A DNA stretch of 64,000 nt from Dermatemys mawii (Eukaryota; Chordata; Testudines; Dermatemydidae): NCBI GenBank assembly GCA_007922305.1, contig ML677374.1, positions 5,249,991-5,313,990 on the forward strand, given 5' to 3'. The notes under the pieces were generated by a model. That model made no database searches. It was given only the letters and a program-made list of their open reading frames with translations, and was not told where the DNA came from. Of the stretch, positions 47,501-58,264 are shown one piece after another. Every line of letters starts with the position of its first letter. Position 1 is the first letter of the stretch. A program made the position numbers and the translations under genes.

Positions 47501-47860
47501 TAGTTTTGTGGCTGGTGCATAAAATACCTACCTTTTACTCCATTGTATAGCTTCCCCCCAACTCGAATGGAACATATGACTCAGCTCTCAGAGAAACAGG
47601 AGCAGGAAAAGCATCTATTCAAGACAGTAATTTCTTTATGAAGTGCAGACCCAGTAACAATGATTTCTTGTGAAATTTAAAAAGCCAAGTGCTGGCCTCA
47701 GCAATCCCTTCTAGGTTGAAGAGGCCTGGTGGGTATATTTTCTCCGTGATGTGCAAAGAGTTATACATGAGACTGTACTCCTCAATCTTTCTGCAGGGAA
47801 TTGGTGTTAGCTTCATTAATTCAGTGCCACTGAACTCTATGGAACTGGACTAACATCACA
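44600..47860. other. AT-rich, no supported gene; short CA tracts
   Basis: Two short CA runs occur at about 46238-46250 and 46282-46293. The open frame at 45612-45815, rich in Gln and Arg, lies in a slightly GC-richer patch with no recognised motif. Confidence 0.5.
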
Positions 47861-47864
47861 TTGG

Positions 47865-47982
47865 ACAGCAATTAGGCCAATAAATGGGAGTTAAGTGCCT
47901 AACCTGCTTAGGTGCTTTTGAAAATCCCACTAGGTGCCTACATGCATCTTCAGGAACCTACATACTTTTGAAAATCTGGCCT
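47865..47982. repeat. Interspersed repeat with repeated AGGTGCCT units
   Basis: Units around TTAAGTGCCTAACCTGCTTA, GGTGCTTTTGAAAATCCCAC, TAGGTGCCTACATGCATCTT and ACTTTTGAAAATCTGGCC alternate CTTAGGTGCT with TTTTGAAAAT. I recall a similar repeat built of TTAGGAGCCTAA and TTTTGAAAATG units in turtles and other reptiles. Its class is unknown to me. Confidence 0.45.
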
Positions 47983-48639
47983 TTAGTCTTTTCTTTCTAT
48001 GTGAGGAAAAAGCTTAAAACTACTCAAAATTAGGACACAGAAATCAACACATGATGGTTGATTTATTCACCCTGGTCCCACAAGCCCAAAAATTAAATGA
48101 CTGCCTTTATCCACCCAGCTTTCTCTGCCTGTATTGGATAAAGATTATGACCATGAAACTAGAATATAAACAAGATCACAACAATTTTAAGATGAGCACA
48201 ACTTTTACGGGATCAAATAACCTTAATAACACAGGCAGTAAATAACTAGTGCAAATAAACTGTGGTAAATAATAGCTGTGCTAACACTAAAAGCATGTGT
48301 AATATTCATGAGGTAATGAAATCTTCAGAATAGTTTGACACTTCTGTAATACAATATATTTTGTTCTATGGGCAAAGAAATTGTTAAAAGATCTTAAAAA
48401 AAGCTCTAGTTAATTATTCAAAATTATAGAGGCAGATTATCAGCAAACACTAAAAAGGAAACAAACAAGTTGCAACAAGTAATCTGCCTGTTGATATTAA
48501 GATTGTAAAGCCACAATATTTTTGGATAAAAAGCAAAGCTCTCTAACAGGAAGTGGGGGCTTGGGAACTGTGCCTCCCCAACCTCCCACTCTTTCTACAG
48601 CTCTACAACAACACTTTCTTTCCTTCCTAATGCAACTTT

Positions 48640-48923
48640 GGGCTTGTATCCACTTACTGGGGGATTGATGCACTGGGGGGGTCAGTTTAGCAGATCTAGT
48701 GAAGACCCACTAAAATCAACTGCCAATTGCTCTCCCTTTGAGTCTGGTACTCCATCAGAATGAGAAGCTTACAGTAAGTCAATGGGAGAGTTTCTCCCAT
48801 CAACCAAGCACGGTTTAGACTCTGTAATAAGTCAACCTAAGGTATGTCAACTCCAGGTACATTATTCACATAGCTGGAGTTGCATAACTTAGGTCGATTT
48901 AGCCCTTCAGTGTAGACCTACCC
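48640..48923. mobile_element. 284-bp MITE with GTGTAGAC right end
   Basis: The element starts GGGCTTGTATCCACTTACTG and ends CAGTGTAGACCTACCC, whose reverse complement reads GGGTAGGTCTACACTG. It contains strong internal dyads: AATGGGAGAGTTTCTCCCAT near 48782-48801, and ACCTAAGGTATGTCAACTCC pairing with GGAGTTGCATAACTTAGGT at about 48836-48895. I recall this as a common turtle repeat; the superfamily is uncertain (hAT or Harbinger-like). Confidence 0.65.
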
Positions 48924-48929
48924 TTTGTG

Positions 48930-51185
48930 TTAAGGATACTTTCCAGGTAAAGCAGTGTTGTCATATTGTGGAGTGATGGCAGTAAAATCTGATCCAACAG
49001 TGTCTAATTATTTAGTTCCATGACAATAAAAATATGTTTTTCAATATACAAAGCTATCTTCTATTTTTGCAAAATTTTATTTTCTTGTGAGATTTACAAC
49101 CTTAGCAGAATTCAAGCACAAATTATTATTCAAAAGCTTTGCCCTTACTTTGGGAATGTCTGTTTTTAATTTTTATTTCCCAAAGAAAAACACAGAAATT
49201 ATTTAGAGAAAATTTGTTCAAAATTCAAAAAGAACACACAAAGATAAATTATTACATTGAGAAGAAATATTTTATGGCTTGAGAATAAATCTCTCACTTC
49301 CTGAGTCCTGAAAATCTTGCTGACATACGTGGAAGCTAGTTTGCCAAGAAAACATTATATACTGAGAAACGTAATTAATAAAATTGTCAACCTTCCATAG
49401 AATTTGCAGGATTTATACTTGCCTCATATTAAAATTACTTTGCAAATGTCATGCAGCCCAGCAAACACATGGGTACATTACCAGGCAGGAGTTAGGAAGG
49501 GTTCAAGACACAAATAGGTTTCATAATCAATGGCCAACAACAACATATTTTGCAAGTGAAGTGTTTATATGATCATAAAAATGTGTAGCACACTATTCTG
49601 TTATTGTGCCCTTTGAAAGAAGGAAGGAGATATAAAATGTATATAGAAAAGGAAGGCATACGGAAACTAAAACAAAATGTCAATATGTAACATCCTACTA
49701 GAACAGACATTTAATTTTGGGAAGCAAATTAAGTCAATTACAATGCATTCATAATAAACTATTCTGCAAATCAAATCTATGTTCTTAGACAGGTTACCTA
49801 TTTTAAGCAAAAGATGTACTTTCTCTTTAGTTTGTGCTTCAAGCTTTTGTTCTATGAGAAGTCAAGTAATTAACTTGCCCAGGGAAGAAATTTTCCTCTT
49901 CAATACCTTTACATTTGTGTAAAGCAAAATTATACAAAATGCTGATGTAAGTCCCACAGGGAAAATACTTCTGTTGTAAAGCAAACACTTGTCTATACCA
50001 CCTTAAATCCATTCATGTGCCTTGTTCTGTGCTCAAAATCTGGACACTCCCATGATGCACTTGGGTAGAGTGTCTGCCTGCTGGGATGAAGTTTATTCAC
50101 AGGAAATATGAAGGGAAAATTCATGTTCTGCTGCTTAACCAGAACTGACATGGCATCTCCAGAGAGAGAGAAACTTAGGATGTCAGGCAGGTTAGCATAG
50201 GGCAAGCAGACGGTCAATAAAATATTCAATAAAGTCCTCTGATATCATAGACCTAATACTGTGGAAAAAAGACAGAATTCCTCTTTTTGATAAAAAAACA
50301 CCACAAGTTTAAAATGAGTTGTTAAAATGTCTATACAACATTAACCTGTTAAAATTTGAAGACAATTGTGACTGTTTTTTAAATGTGTTATAAAAAGCAA
50401 AACCAAAAGCAAATTGATAAAACACAAGATGTGCTCATGCTGACACATAACGGAGACTGATTATTCAGAACAAGCAAAATGTTATTTAGCTTCTCTAGAA
50501 TAATTACATTGTTTTGTTGTCTACTAAACCTCATATGACTTTTCCTTACTCGGCACAAACTATCAGAAAACAAGCATACGTTTAAACAAAATATCCACTG
50601 AATGCATTAAAATATATTCTGCTTAGGCCAAAAGACACAAAACCCACCCAATATGTAATGTATTTTCATCTGTATGACTTAATACCATAGACATCCTAGT
50701 ATTAGAAATGTATAATTGATCAGTTTTCAGCATAGAAATACAAAGGATGTAACCCTGACACAACATTAAAAATGCCATCCGCAGCTCATATTTATTGACA
50801 AAATTCATACTCGCACAACTCTATTTTTTACTATCCGATCCAATGTTTCATGACACTTGTTTCAAGTTTTGATATCAAGGACTTCTTAAATATTTCCCCA
50901 ACAGATTTAAGAGAGTTTGGTAAGAAAACCCAGGAGGGATAAAGAAAGCAATAGAGTCCATATGCAAAGAGCCCTTGAAATCATTCTGGTGAAGCTGGAT
51001 CTGAGTTTACATAAAGGGAAAATTAAATCAAGCATTGGAGTGGATTAGGAAGAACTATACCAGGAGATGTGTAACGTTAATCACGTTTAGTTAGGGGAGT
51101 GCTTATCTACTCAAGCTTATCTTGGAGATCCTTCTTACTTACTGAAAGTTTTATCTATATAGCACTAATTGGTTTAAATAACATG
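48930..51185. other. AT-rich, nothing recognised
   Basis: No supported gene or repeat over about 2.2 kb. Short chance open frames are present on both strands. Confidence 0.5.
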
Positions 51186-51187
51186 CT

Positions 51188-51247
51188 GACACACGTACAT
51201 ATGTATATATACTGAATATATAAACACACTAACACATATATATATAG
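51188..51247. repeat. TA/CA-rich low-complexity DNA
   Basis: Short ACACAC and TATATA runs (CATATGTATATATACTGAAT, CACATATATATATAG) directly border the left end of the inverted LTR structure and prevent a clear target-site duplication from being read there. Confidence 0.8.
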
Positions 51248-51471
51248 TGTGATGGGGCAAGGCCGGATGGCTATAGGAAAGTGCTAAAGAATAGATATGT
51301 TAGTCTCAGGCTAAACAAATCCCTGGTACCAATGGAACCTTCTAGAAAGGAGTAGAAACAGCTAGCCTAATTGGGACACCTGAAGCCAATCAGGTACTGG
51401 CTGAAACCAGTTAAAAACCTCCCAGTTAGTCAGGTGGGTGTGGGTGTCAGGAGCTGTGGAAGGAAGTTGTG
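51248..51471 (+). mobile_element. Inverted extra copy of an LTR 5' end (224 bp)
   Basis: This segment starts TGTGATGGGGCAAGGCCGGA and is the reverse complement of 51907-52130 with 222 of 224 identities and no gaps; the differences are at 51264 (partner 52114) and 51460 (partner 51918). It does not continue into the rest of the element on its own strand. It shares its last four bases, TGTG, with the 3' terminus of the minus-strand LTR at 51468-51471. The arrangement suggests a fold-back or template-switch event at a TGTG microhomology. The near-identity points to recent formation or to gene conversion between the arms. Confidence 0.85.
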
Positions 51472-52130
51472 ACAAAGCTCTTTCCTTATCTTTGTGGATC
51501 CTGCGTTTCCTGGCGGATTTTCACTAGCCTCAGAGGCTCACTGTGACCCTCCACGTAGCCCTTCTCTCTCTAGAGACAAGGTCACAGCCTATTGAGCCAC
51601 TTTCATCACAAGCCAGTGAGGAGAAGCTATCCTTCCTGGCACAGTCTCTATTGTCTCCCAATCTCAGAAACTAATTAAGGGAGGCAGAAATGGGGGAGCC
51701 TGGGCCCGCCCTCTACTCTGGGCTCCAGCCCAGGGACCCTAATAGTATTAGCTAAGGTGGCTGACCTTTTATCCACAAAACACAATATAATTCCCTGGGC
51801 TACTTCCCCACAGCAGTCCCCACTTCTTCAAACTCCACTTCACCCTTACCTCAGGGCCTCCTTCCTTGCGTACGATATGTTGTCCACTACTCAGTCTCAC
51901 CAACAGCACAACTTCCTCCCACAGCTCCTGACACCCACACCCACCTGACTAACTGGGAGGTTTTTAACTGGTTTCAGCCAGTACCTGATTGGCTTCAGGT
52001 GTCCCAATTAGGCTAGCTGTTTCTACTCCTTTCTAGAAGGTTCCATTGGTACCAGGGATTTGTTTAGCCTGAGACTAACATATCTATTCTTTAGCACTTT
52101 CCTATAGCCATCCAGCCTTGCCCCATCACA
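51468..52130 (-). mobile_element. Solo-LTR-like element (663 bp, minus strand)
   Basis: Read on the minus strand it begins TGTGATGGGGCAAGGCTGGA and ends AGAGCTTTGTCACA, so it has TG..CA termini and a short TGTGA/TCACA inverted end, as in LTRs of retrotransposons. Interior landmarks on the plus strand include CTCTGGGCTCCAGCCCAGGG and ACCTCAGGGCCTCCTTCCTT. No gag, protease, polymerase or primer-binding site flanks it, so it looks like a solo LTR. I recall a similar turtle LTR of about 0.7-1 kb, possibly Gypsy-like. With the inverted arm it forms a possible 224-bp stem and 435-nt loop. Confidence 0.6.
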
Positions 52131-52179
52131 ATACACACATATAACGATGAGATGGTACAGAAACCCCAAGGGCAGATAA

Positions 52180-52400
52180 CAACATTTAGCACTTTAACAA
52201 TGTTTGACATGGTATGGAAATAGTAATTCAGCCTCATGAAACCACTGTGGTATAGGTAAGTGTTAGATATAGAAAAAAACGATAGATATAGAGTAAGTCA
52301 CTTATAAAGACCAGACCACAAGTCATTGGCAGAGGTATGTGTAGAACTCTGGGATACCTGCTGCCCAGCTCTGTGCTCAGACCACTAGACCCGAGAGACA
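52180..52400 (-). mobile_element. MIR-type SINE, decayed (minus strand)
   Basis: TAGCACTTTAACAATGTTTG, CCTCATGAAACCACTGTGGT, ATAGGTAAGTG and later CATTGGCAGAGGTATGTGTA, TGCTGCCCAGCTCTGTGCTC, AGACCACTAGACCCGAG give the minus-strand order of MIR from its 3' part to its tRNA-side GACCACTAGAC end. Confidence 0.55.
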
Positions 52401-52657
52401 GACACATTAACCTCTTAGTAAAACAAAGGAGCACAAAACTCCTACAGAGTAGCATAGTCATTAAGGCAAAATTTGATTTTCCGGGGAAAAAAATTCTTCT
52501 AGCAGGTGTATTCCCTCAAAGAGAACGAATCCAGATTTTGAGTGAAGAGCTACAAGAGTGCGTGGAATTGTCTTCACCATGTGATCTACACGCAGTCCAC
52601 AGTGGCAAGTGTTCCATCGTACAGGCTGTGAGAGCAGCTGCCACTTCTCTTTTGCAG

Positions 52658-52771
52658 TGGTTTGGGGCCACTGAATCTATAAATACAGAGCTCAGGACTC
52701 CCTTCTTGATTTATCTCCAGTGGTCCTTTACCCCATCTCTCGGACTTAAGCCCCACTGCAAGCTTTAAAAG
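52658..52771 (+). other. Candidate 114-nt exon, non-coding or terminal
   Basis: A strong acceptor (GCCACTTCTCTTTTGCAG, ending at 52657) and a strong donor (AAAAG then GTAAGG at 52772) bound the segment. The only mostly open frame ends in TAA at 52766-52768, just before the donor, and the other two frames have early stops. If real it is an exon of a non-coding RNA or UTR. It could be chance. Confidence 0.2.
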
Positions 52772-52779
52772 GTAAGGAT

Positions 52780-55700
52780 GGCTTAGCATGGACTCTCCAC
52801 ACTTGCATGAATGTCTCGGTATCACCCTGGCCATTGTACTTAAAGAGTCTCCATTGTTTATGATCACAGAAAATGTGTTCATTTAACCCAGCTATTCTCT
52901 TAGCAGATACATGCATGTAGACATGTATCAAAATCAAGTGGGCCTGTGACCAGTCTATCACTAGGGAAAGCCAAAAGAGAAACTACACAAAGGAGAACCC
53001 ACATGGGGATTCCAATTCCCCAAGACTCTTTCTCTGAGATCCAATAAGGAGACCAGGGGTAGGGAATGTAAAATGGAAGAGAGCTGGCTGGTGCACAAAG
53101 AGTACTTGTCTCTTCCACCTTGTTTTTCTTTACACGACAGCGTGGGAAATTGGGTAACCTATTTCAACTACCCTTTCTGCAGGTTTTCCCAGGGCCTTCC
53201 CAGTGACACACTGCAGCAACTATACATCTATGCTGCATTTTTTATGCATCTATGCTGCATACAGTTCAAAGTTGATCTACCTTCAACATGAGAAATGTGG
53301 GTATTTCTGTAATAATCACACTGATTTTACACAAAGTTTTAACTATGTCAAATAAAGACGATGTGGATAACTGGAGAGATTTTATTAACTTCCTTGTATC
53401 TTGAAAAACTAATGAATCAGATTTCTGTTTTTATCCAGCCCTTCTAATGTGTTTGACCTTTTAGAGATTCTTTTTAACAGGATTATTTCTCTAACAGATA
53501 TTCATTTTAGAAAGTTTTATTCTATTTTTTAAAATGTTTACTTCGTGCACAGAAAGTACAGATCTGTTCCTTTAATTGGTATTGCTTTAACTGAGCCCTT
53601 CTGTCGAAACCACACAGTTCTCTGATGAACGAGCAAAAGGGTTAGGATATGAATCTGTCAAGTTTGGAATATTTTCTTCTATGGAGTTTTGTAAAATGAC
53701 TGAAAACAATAATGCTTCAGTATTTTCTGAGAATAGCTCATTTGTTCTTTATTTCAGTGTTACAGAAAAGATTATTTGCGACTATTCACTTCCTTACAAA
53801 ATATTCAGATTCTTCAATGAAAAAAGTTTCCCACATTATGTAGACACCCACACAGCTACATTTGAAAGTGAATGAAAAGCTGTGCTATAAAATGACGACT
53901 ATGATAATCTCTCGCTATGCTCCAGCTTTGCTTAGGCACTTTCATTCTGCATCTGTATTGGGAAAAGTGTGGAGCAGATACTTGATTTGGCTGATTAAAC
54001 ACAAACATGGAAAATGGAAGCAACCATGGGATGGTTGAAGCAAATTAGCAAGAATATTGTTAAGTGTCTGAAAACTGTTCTACTTATGGTTAACTAAAAC
54101 CCTCATATAATTTTTTGCTTCATGGGAATCCATTGTAATGTACAACAGTATATAACTGGTTATATGATGGGGAGTATTTCACCTCTACTCTCAGCCACTG
54201 TTTTGAAGTCAGACCAGTCCAGATTTAACCAGAAGTTGTTACCATCTGGAGCGTGTTTAATGATTTACATGAAATCACTTGGTGGTCTAAGTCCCGTTCC
54301 TAATCATAAATACCACCATTATAATTGGAACCCTTCTTAGTAGTCTCAGCTTAGACACCAAGGATTCAGTGGGCAGTGGACATGTGACTGAGGATGGATG
54401 AACCAAGCCATCCAATCAACATGGATTCCAACCTTCAGGTCTTTCAATCCAGCACCAGAAAAGCCTTTCAATTACAGAATTTTTAAAATGTACAGTTATA
54501 TTGCTGCTTTCTGCAAAGTCAGCTGCAAGGTTATCACACTATAATTATAAAGCCACCAGAAGATCGCTATATTTTAGGCCCACATAAGCATGAAGAATCA
54601 AAAACCTTGCATTGCATTTGAGAGGGAAATGGACAAGTTAGAATAGCTGCTACAGCCCCAGTCATCACAGCAGTATGCCACAGATTAAACTGTGCAATGG
54701 GGCAGGAGAACTGAAAGTTAGATCTGGTTAAAGGCAAGGGAACCAGCCCTGTTCAACACATGCATTGATAGATGACTGTAAAGGAAGACCTCCACCACTA
54801 GAAGGAAAAACTGAATACAAAAGCACATCACATTTGTTAAGCCCAATTTACTAGACTTCTTTTATTAAACCCCCCCAATCAAGTCAGTTTCACAATTACA
54901 GTCAAATCCATACCCCACCGATCCTTGCAATTTCAGGACTTTACTGTATTCAATATAGTTAACTTACATTAAAAAGCCACTAGCTTGCTATCTTCTTATC
55001 CACAGCAGTAATGAATTTCCCATAATACAGTATAGATGGGCTTATATTGCACCAATGTCTGATACTACCTTCCACTTAAGGAATGGTTGTCAGTTCTTCA
55101 TTAACTCTTTTCTTTGTAATTTTTCTCCCATTTTCACTTGTTTTCCTCCTCACATACCTCTACAAGGTTAATCCAGATGTGGTATGTAAGGCTTAGGCCA
55201 GCGAATAAGTTTTCTCTTCCTCTCATTCCATGTCTCTGAAATGTAATTCCACCCATTTCCTCCCCATCTGAGGAAATAGTTAGCTGTCTTAATAATACAA
55301 TCTAATGGCTACTACTAAGATTTGAACCAGGTTTGTAATGCAGCATGGCTACTCAGCTTCGTAAAGAGATTGTGAAAAGAGATGTTGTTACAATGAAGAA
55401 ATTCAGAAAACAAAAAGTTGTTCTGCTTTAAAAGCTGGCTGGAATAAAGAGCTATCTTCAAAAATAGACAGGAAACAGAAAAGACTAATGTTGGGCAGAT
55501 GACAGATCCCTGAATTCAGTTAACTGGCCTTCAAGATATGAGTGTTCTATTAAACATAGAGGCATTATGCTGGTCGTCCTCTTTAAACCCAAGAGTGATT
55601 AAAATGCTGGCAGAAAATAAAAACTGGCTATTGAAGGGCCTGCCCTGAGGTCCTAATTTCAAATCAAATTTTACAGCACTGCACAGGAACAATGGTAGCC

Positions 55701-55975
55701 CAGTACTCTAAGTCTTCTTTTTGTCACTTTGTACAAAGAAACCCCCTCAAACTCTCTCAAAGAACAATGGCCCCTCTTGATTCACAACTACGCCAAGAAT
55801 GGGCTCAAACCATACAAAAACACATTTTAAAAATACATTTTACACTGCCCTTGACATTTGAGATAAATAGAAGCCAATGTATTGAAATTCCAAGTATTTT
55901 TTTTATATCCATTCACAATGTGAATTTTTATTTCCCCCAGTCTACTTGATCTTTGACATTTTGGCCTCTGTAAAA
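52780..55975. other. AT-rich, nothing recognised
   Basis: No supported gene. A small direct duplication CATCTATGCTGCAT occurs twice near 53226-53260 with a T-rich spacer. Other open frames are short and without motifs. Confidence 0.5.
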
Positions 55976-55979
55976 GGAG

Positions 55980-56195
55980 GACACAGCAGAGCAGTCAAAG
56001 AAATTAATTATGCAGATAATTGCATTTTATTAAAATGATTACTGTAACAGAGAACACAACAAATGGCAGCTGCGTGAACCTGGCCCACAGTAGAAAGCAA
56101 GAGGACAGAAGCAGTTCATTTTTAATTGAAAATCATCAAAGTTATTAACATGTAATTATCTGTTATTGATATATTACACTGGATTAATTAGGATT
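55980..56195. promoter_or_regulatory. Cluster of homeodomain-type TAATTA motifs, possible enhancer
   Basis: Within about 200 bp there are many TAAT/ATTA cores (AAATTAATTATGCAGATAAT, TTAATTGAAAATC, CATGTAATTATC, GGATTAATTAGG) and one E-box-like GGCAGCTGCG. The density is high even for AT-rich DNA. The sequence has the look of a conserved non-coding element, but conservation cannot be seen from one sequence. Confidence 0.2.
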
Positions 56196-56199
56196 TTTC

Positions 56200-57495
56200 T
56201 AAATCTTCAGGTTTGCTTTCTGTTAAAAACACTTTCCATATTTCTGCTGAGCTGCTTCAGACTCTCTTTTTATATAGGGCGAGTTTATTTGAATTTGGCA
56301 GCTTAGTTGCAGACAGTTGTTTCCTAGCGAACAGAACATAAGACCATATGTTTCAACGTTTAAGCAATTTAGAATCATAGGTATAATTCTGAGTGTCCTT
56401 AGAAGAAATTGTACGTTAAATACCCAAAGGATCTGAGCACTACACAAGATACAGCCTTTTTTAGCACTTTTCCCATAGCAACAAAACCACTCTACACTAC
56501 TTATATCATATACTTGAACCACAAGCATGCTGAGAGCATTGGTGAGCTGACTATAGTTTGCATTCAGCCCCTTCAGGGGCTTGCTGTGTTTCCAACAGGA
56601 AGAGATGGATAAGTATACCCTTTTTTCCCCTTGTCTGGAAGTGAATTCATCCAGAGTTGTCTTCAAAAAACATCTACAGTCAAGAGTCAGACCTGCCTTC
56701 TTGATTTGTGGGCATCTAACCTACTTTGTAAATGGGAATATCATCAATGGCTTCCTTTAAGAACAAAAACCAAGACTAAACACATCACAATTTCTTCATC
56801 AATTTTGCTGCGCCACAAAGACAAGTTTTTAGCTTCATGAGGGACATGAATCTAGCAAAAGCAAAAAAAGAAAGTTTTCCATCACTAGAGCAAAAACATT
56901 TGTATAATCCTGAAAATAAGTCATCTGTGCTCCTTTCTCATTTCTTTGGGATGATGAACACCACCAACAATGATTTAAACCAAGAGAAAGCCAAGGCAAC
57001 CCCTTCTTCCCGCCCCTGGGTTTTACCACAGTGCATGCCCTTGCACCAGTATGGCAGTATTATTTTCCTGACATGAAGTCACACAACCTCCAAATTACTT
57101 GAAAACATTTTAAGACTAGTCTTAGAGAAAACTGTTTCAATGCTTCACTGAATCAGTTAGAAAGTGTTATCTTCACAGCTTTAATCACAGTAGCTGAAAG
57201 AAAACACCACCACATGAAAAGAAAAATGACTATTTGAAGTTAGAATTTAGTGATATCTTTCTTTTTGAAAAAAAAAAACAAAAACAAGAAATCCCATTTT
57301 AGGCAATTCCTTCACAGATTAAATGTTACTCGGATCTAGTCTCCAAATTTTTGGTCAGGTTTTGTACAACAGGGTGGTAAGCATATGATCCACTCAATTG
57401 TTTGGGGGTTGAAACAGTAAGGGCCAAATCTGGTCCTCTGATAGAATCATGAGGGTTTCACTGACTTAAATGAAACCTATGCCCAGCAAAATGCC
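56200..57495. other. AT-rich, nothing recognised
   Basis: The minus-strand open frame at 56223-56666 (147 codons) is the second longest in the window but has no recognised motif, and its codon make-up looks random. A poly-A run (AAAAAAAAAACAAAAAC) lies near 57270. No gene is supported. Confidence 0.5.
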
Positions 57496-57499
57496 TGCT

Positions 57500-58258
57500 C
57501 AGAATTATAGAACTGGAAGGGACCACGAGAGGTCATCTAATCTACTAACTAAGTAGTATCTAGACCATTCCTGACAAGTGTTTGTCTAACCTGCTCTTAA
57601 AATCTTCAGTGATGGAAATTTCACAACCTCCCTAGGCAATTTGTTCCAGTGCTTCACCATCCTGATAGTTAAGAAGTTTTTCCTAATGTCAAATTTAAGC
57701 CTCCCCTTGCTACAATTTAAGCCTATTGCTTCTTGTTCTATCCTCAGAGGTTAAGAACAATTTTTCTCTCTCCTCCTTATAACCTTTTATGTATTTGAAA
57801 ATTGTTATGTCCCTTCTCAGTCTTCTCTTTTCCAGACTAAACAAACCCAATCTTTTCAATCTTCCCTTAGAGATCATGTTTTCTAGACCTTTAGTCCAGA
57901 GAAGAGCCACAAAAATGACTCTCTCCAATTTGTCCACATCTTTTCCGAGATGTGGTGCCCAGTACTCCAGTTGAGGCCTAATCAATGTGGAGCAAAGCAG
58001 CAGAATTACTTGTTGTGTCTTGCTTATAACACTCTGGCTAATACATCCCAGAATGATGTTTGAGTGGTTTTTGTTTGTTTGTTTTTTTGCAACAGTGTTA
58101 CACTGTTGACTAATATTTAGCTTGTGGTCCATTACGACCCCCAGATCCTTTTTCACAGTACGCCTTCCTAGGCCATCATTTTCCATTTTGTATGTGTGCA
58201 ATTGATTGTTCCTTCCTAAGTGGAGTATTTTGCATTTATCCTTATTAAATTTCATCCA
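57500..58258 (-). mobile_element. 5'-truncated CR1 LINE (minus strand)
   Basis: The 3' terminal sequence lies at the left (AGAATTATAGAACTGGAAGG, GACCACGAGAGGTCATCTAA), then GATGGAAATTTCACAACCTC, CTAGGCAATTTGTTCCAGTG, and then the C-terminal part of the reverse transcriptase frame. The right edge near 58258 is where the match stops, so only the last roughly 760 bp was inserted. CR1 copies move by target-primed reverse transcription and commonly lack their 5' end. This is the best preserved LINE in the window. Confidence 0.9.
57710..58255 (-). pseudogene. CR1 ORF2 C-terminal fragment (reverse transcriptase end), 181 codons
   Basis: The frame is open for 181 codons and carries the conserved end of the CR1/jockey-clade polymerase: FNKDKCKILHLGR near the start, KKDLGVVMDHKLNISQQC, an ILGCIS stretch, a segment with RPQLEYWAP, and GLFSLEKRRLRRDI near the C-terminus. 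This region follows the catalytic YADD motif, which is missing with all upstream sequence, as are the endonuclease and ORF1. The initiator Met is incidental. A T-rich segment (GTTTGTTTGTTTTTTTGC on the plus strand) has added residues in a K/N-rich spot. It cannot make a working enzyme. Confidence 0.9.
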
Positions 58259-58264
58259 TATATA

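Noticed and set aside
52337..52768. 143-codon open frame, plus strand
   Set aside because: Its first part overlaps a decayed minus-strand MIR and no domain is recognisable; only the splice-bounded end is kept as a weak candidate.
56223..56666. 147-codon open frame, minus strand
   Set aside because: No motif, no splice context, and a codon make-up typical of chance in AT-rich DNA.
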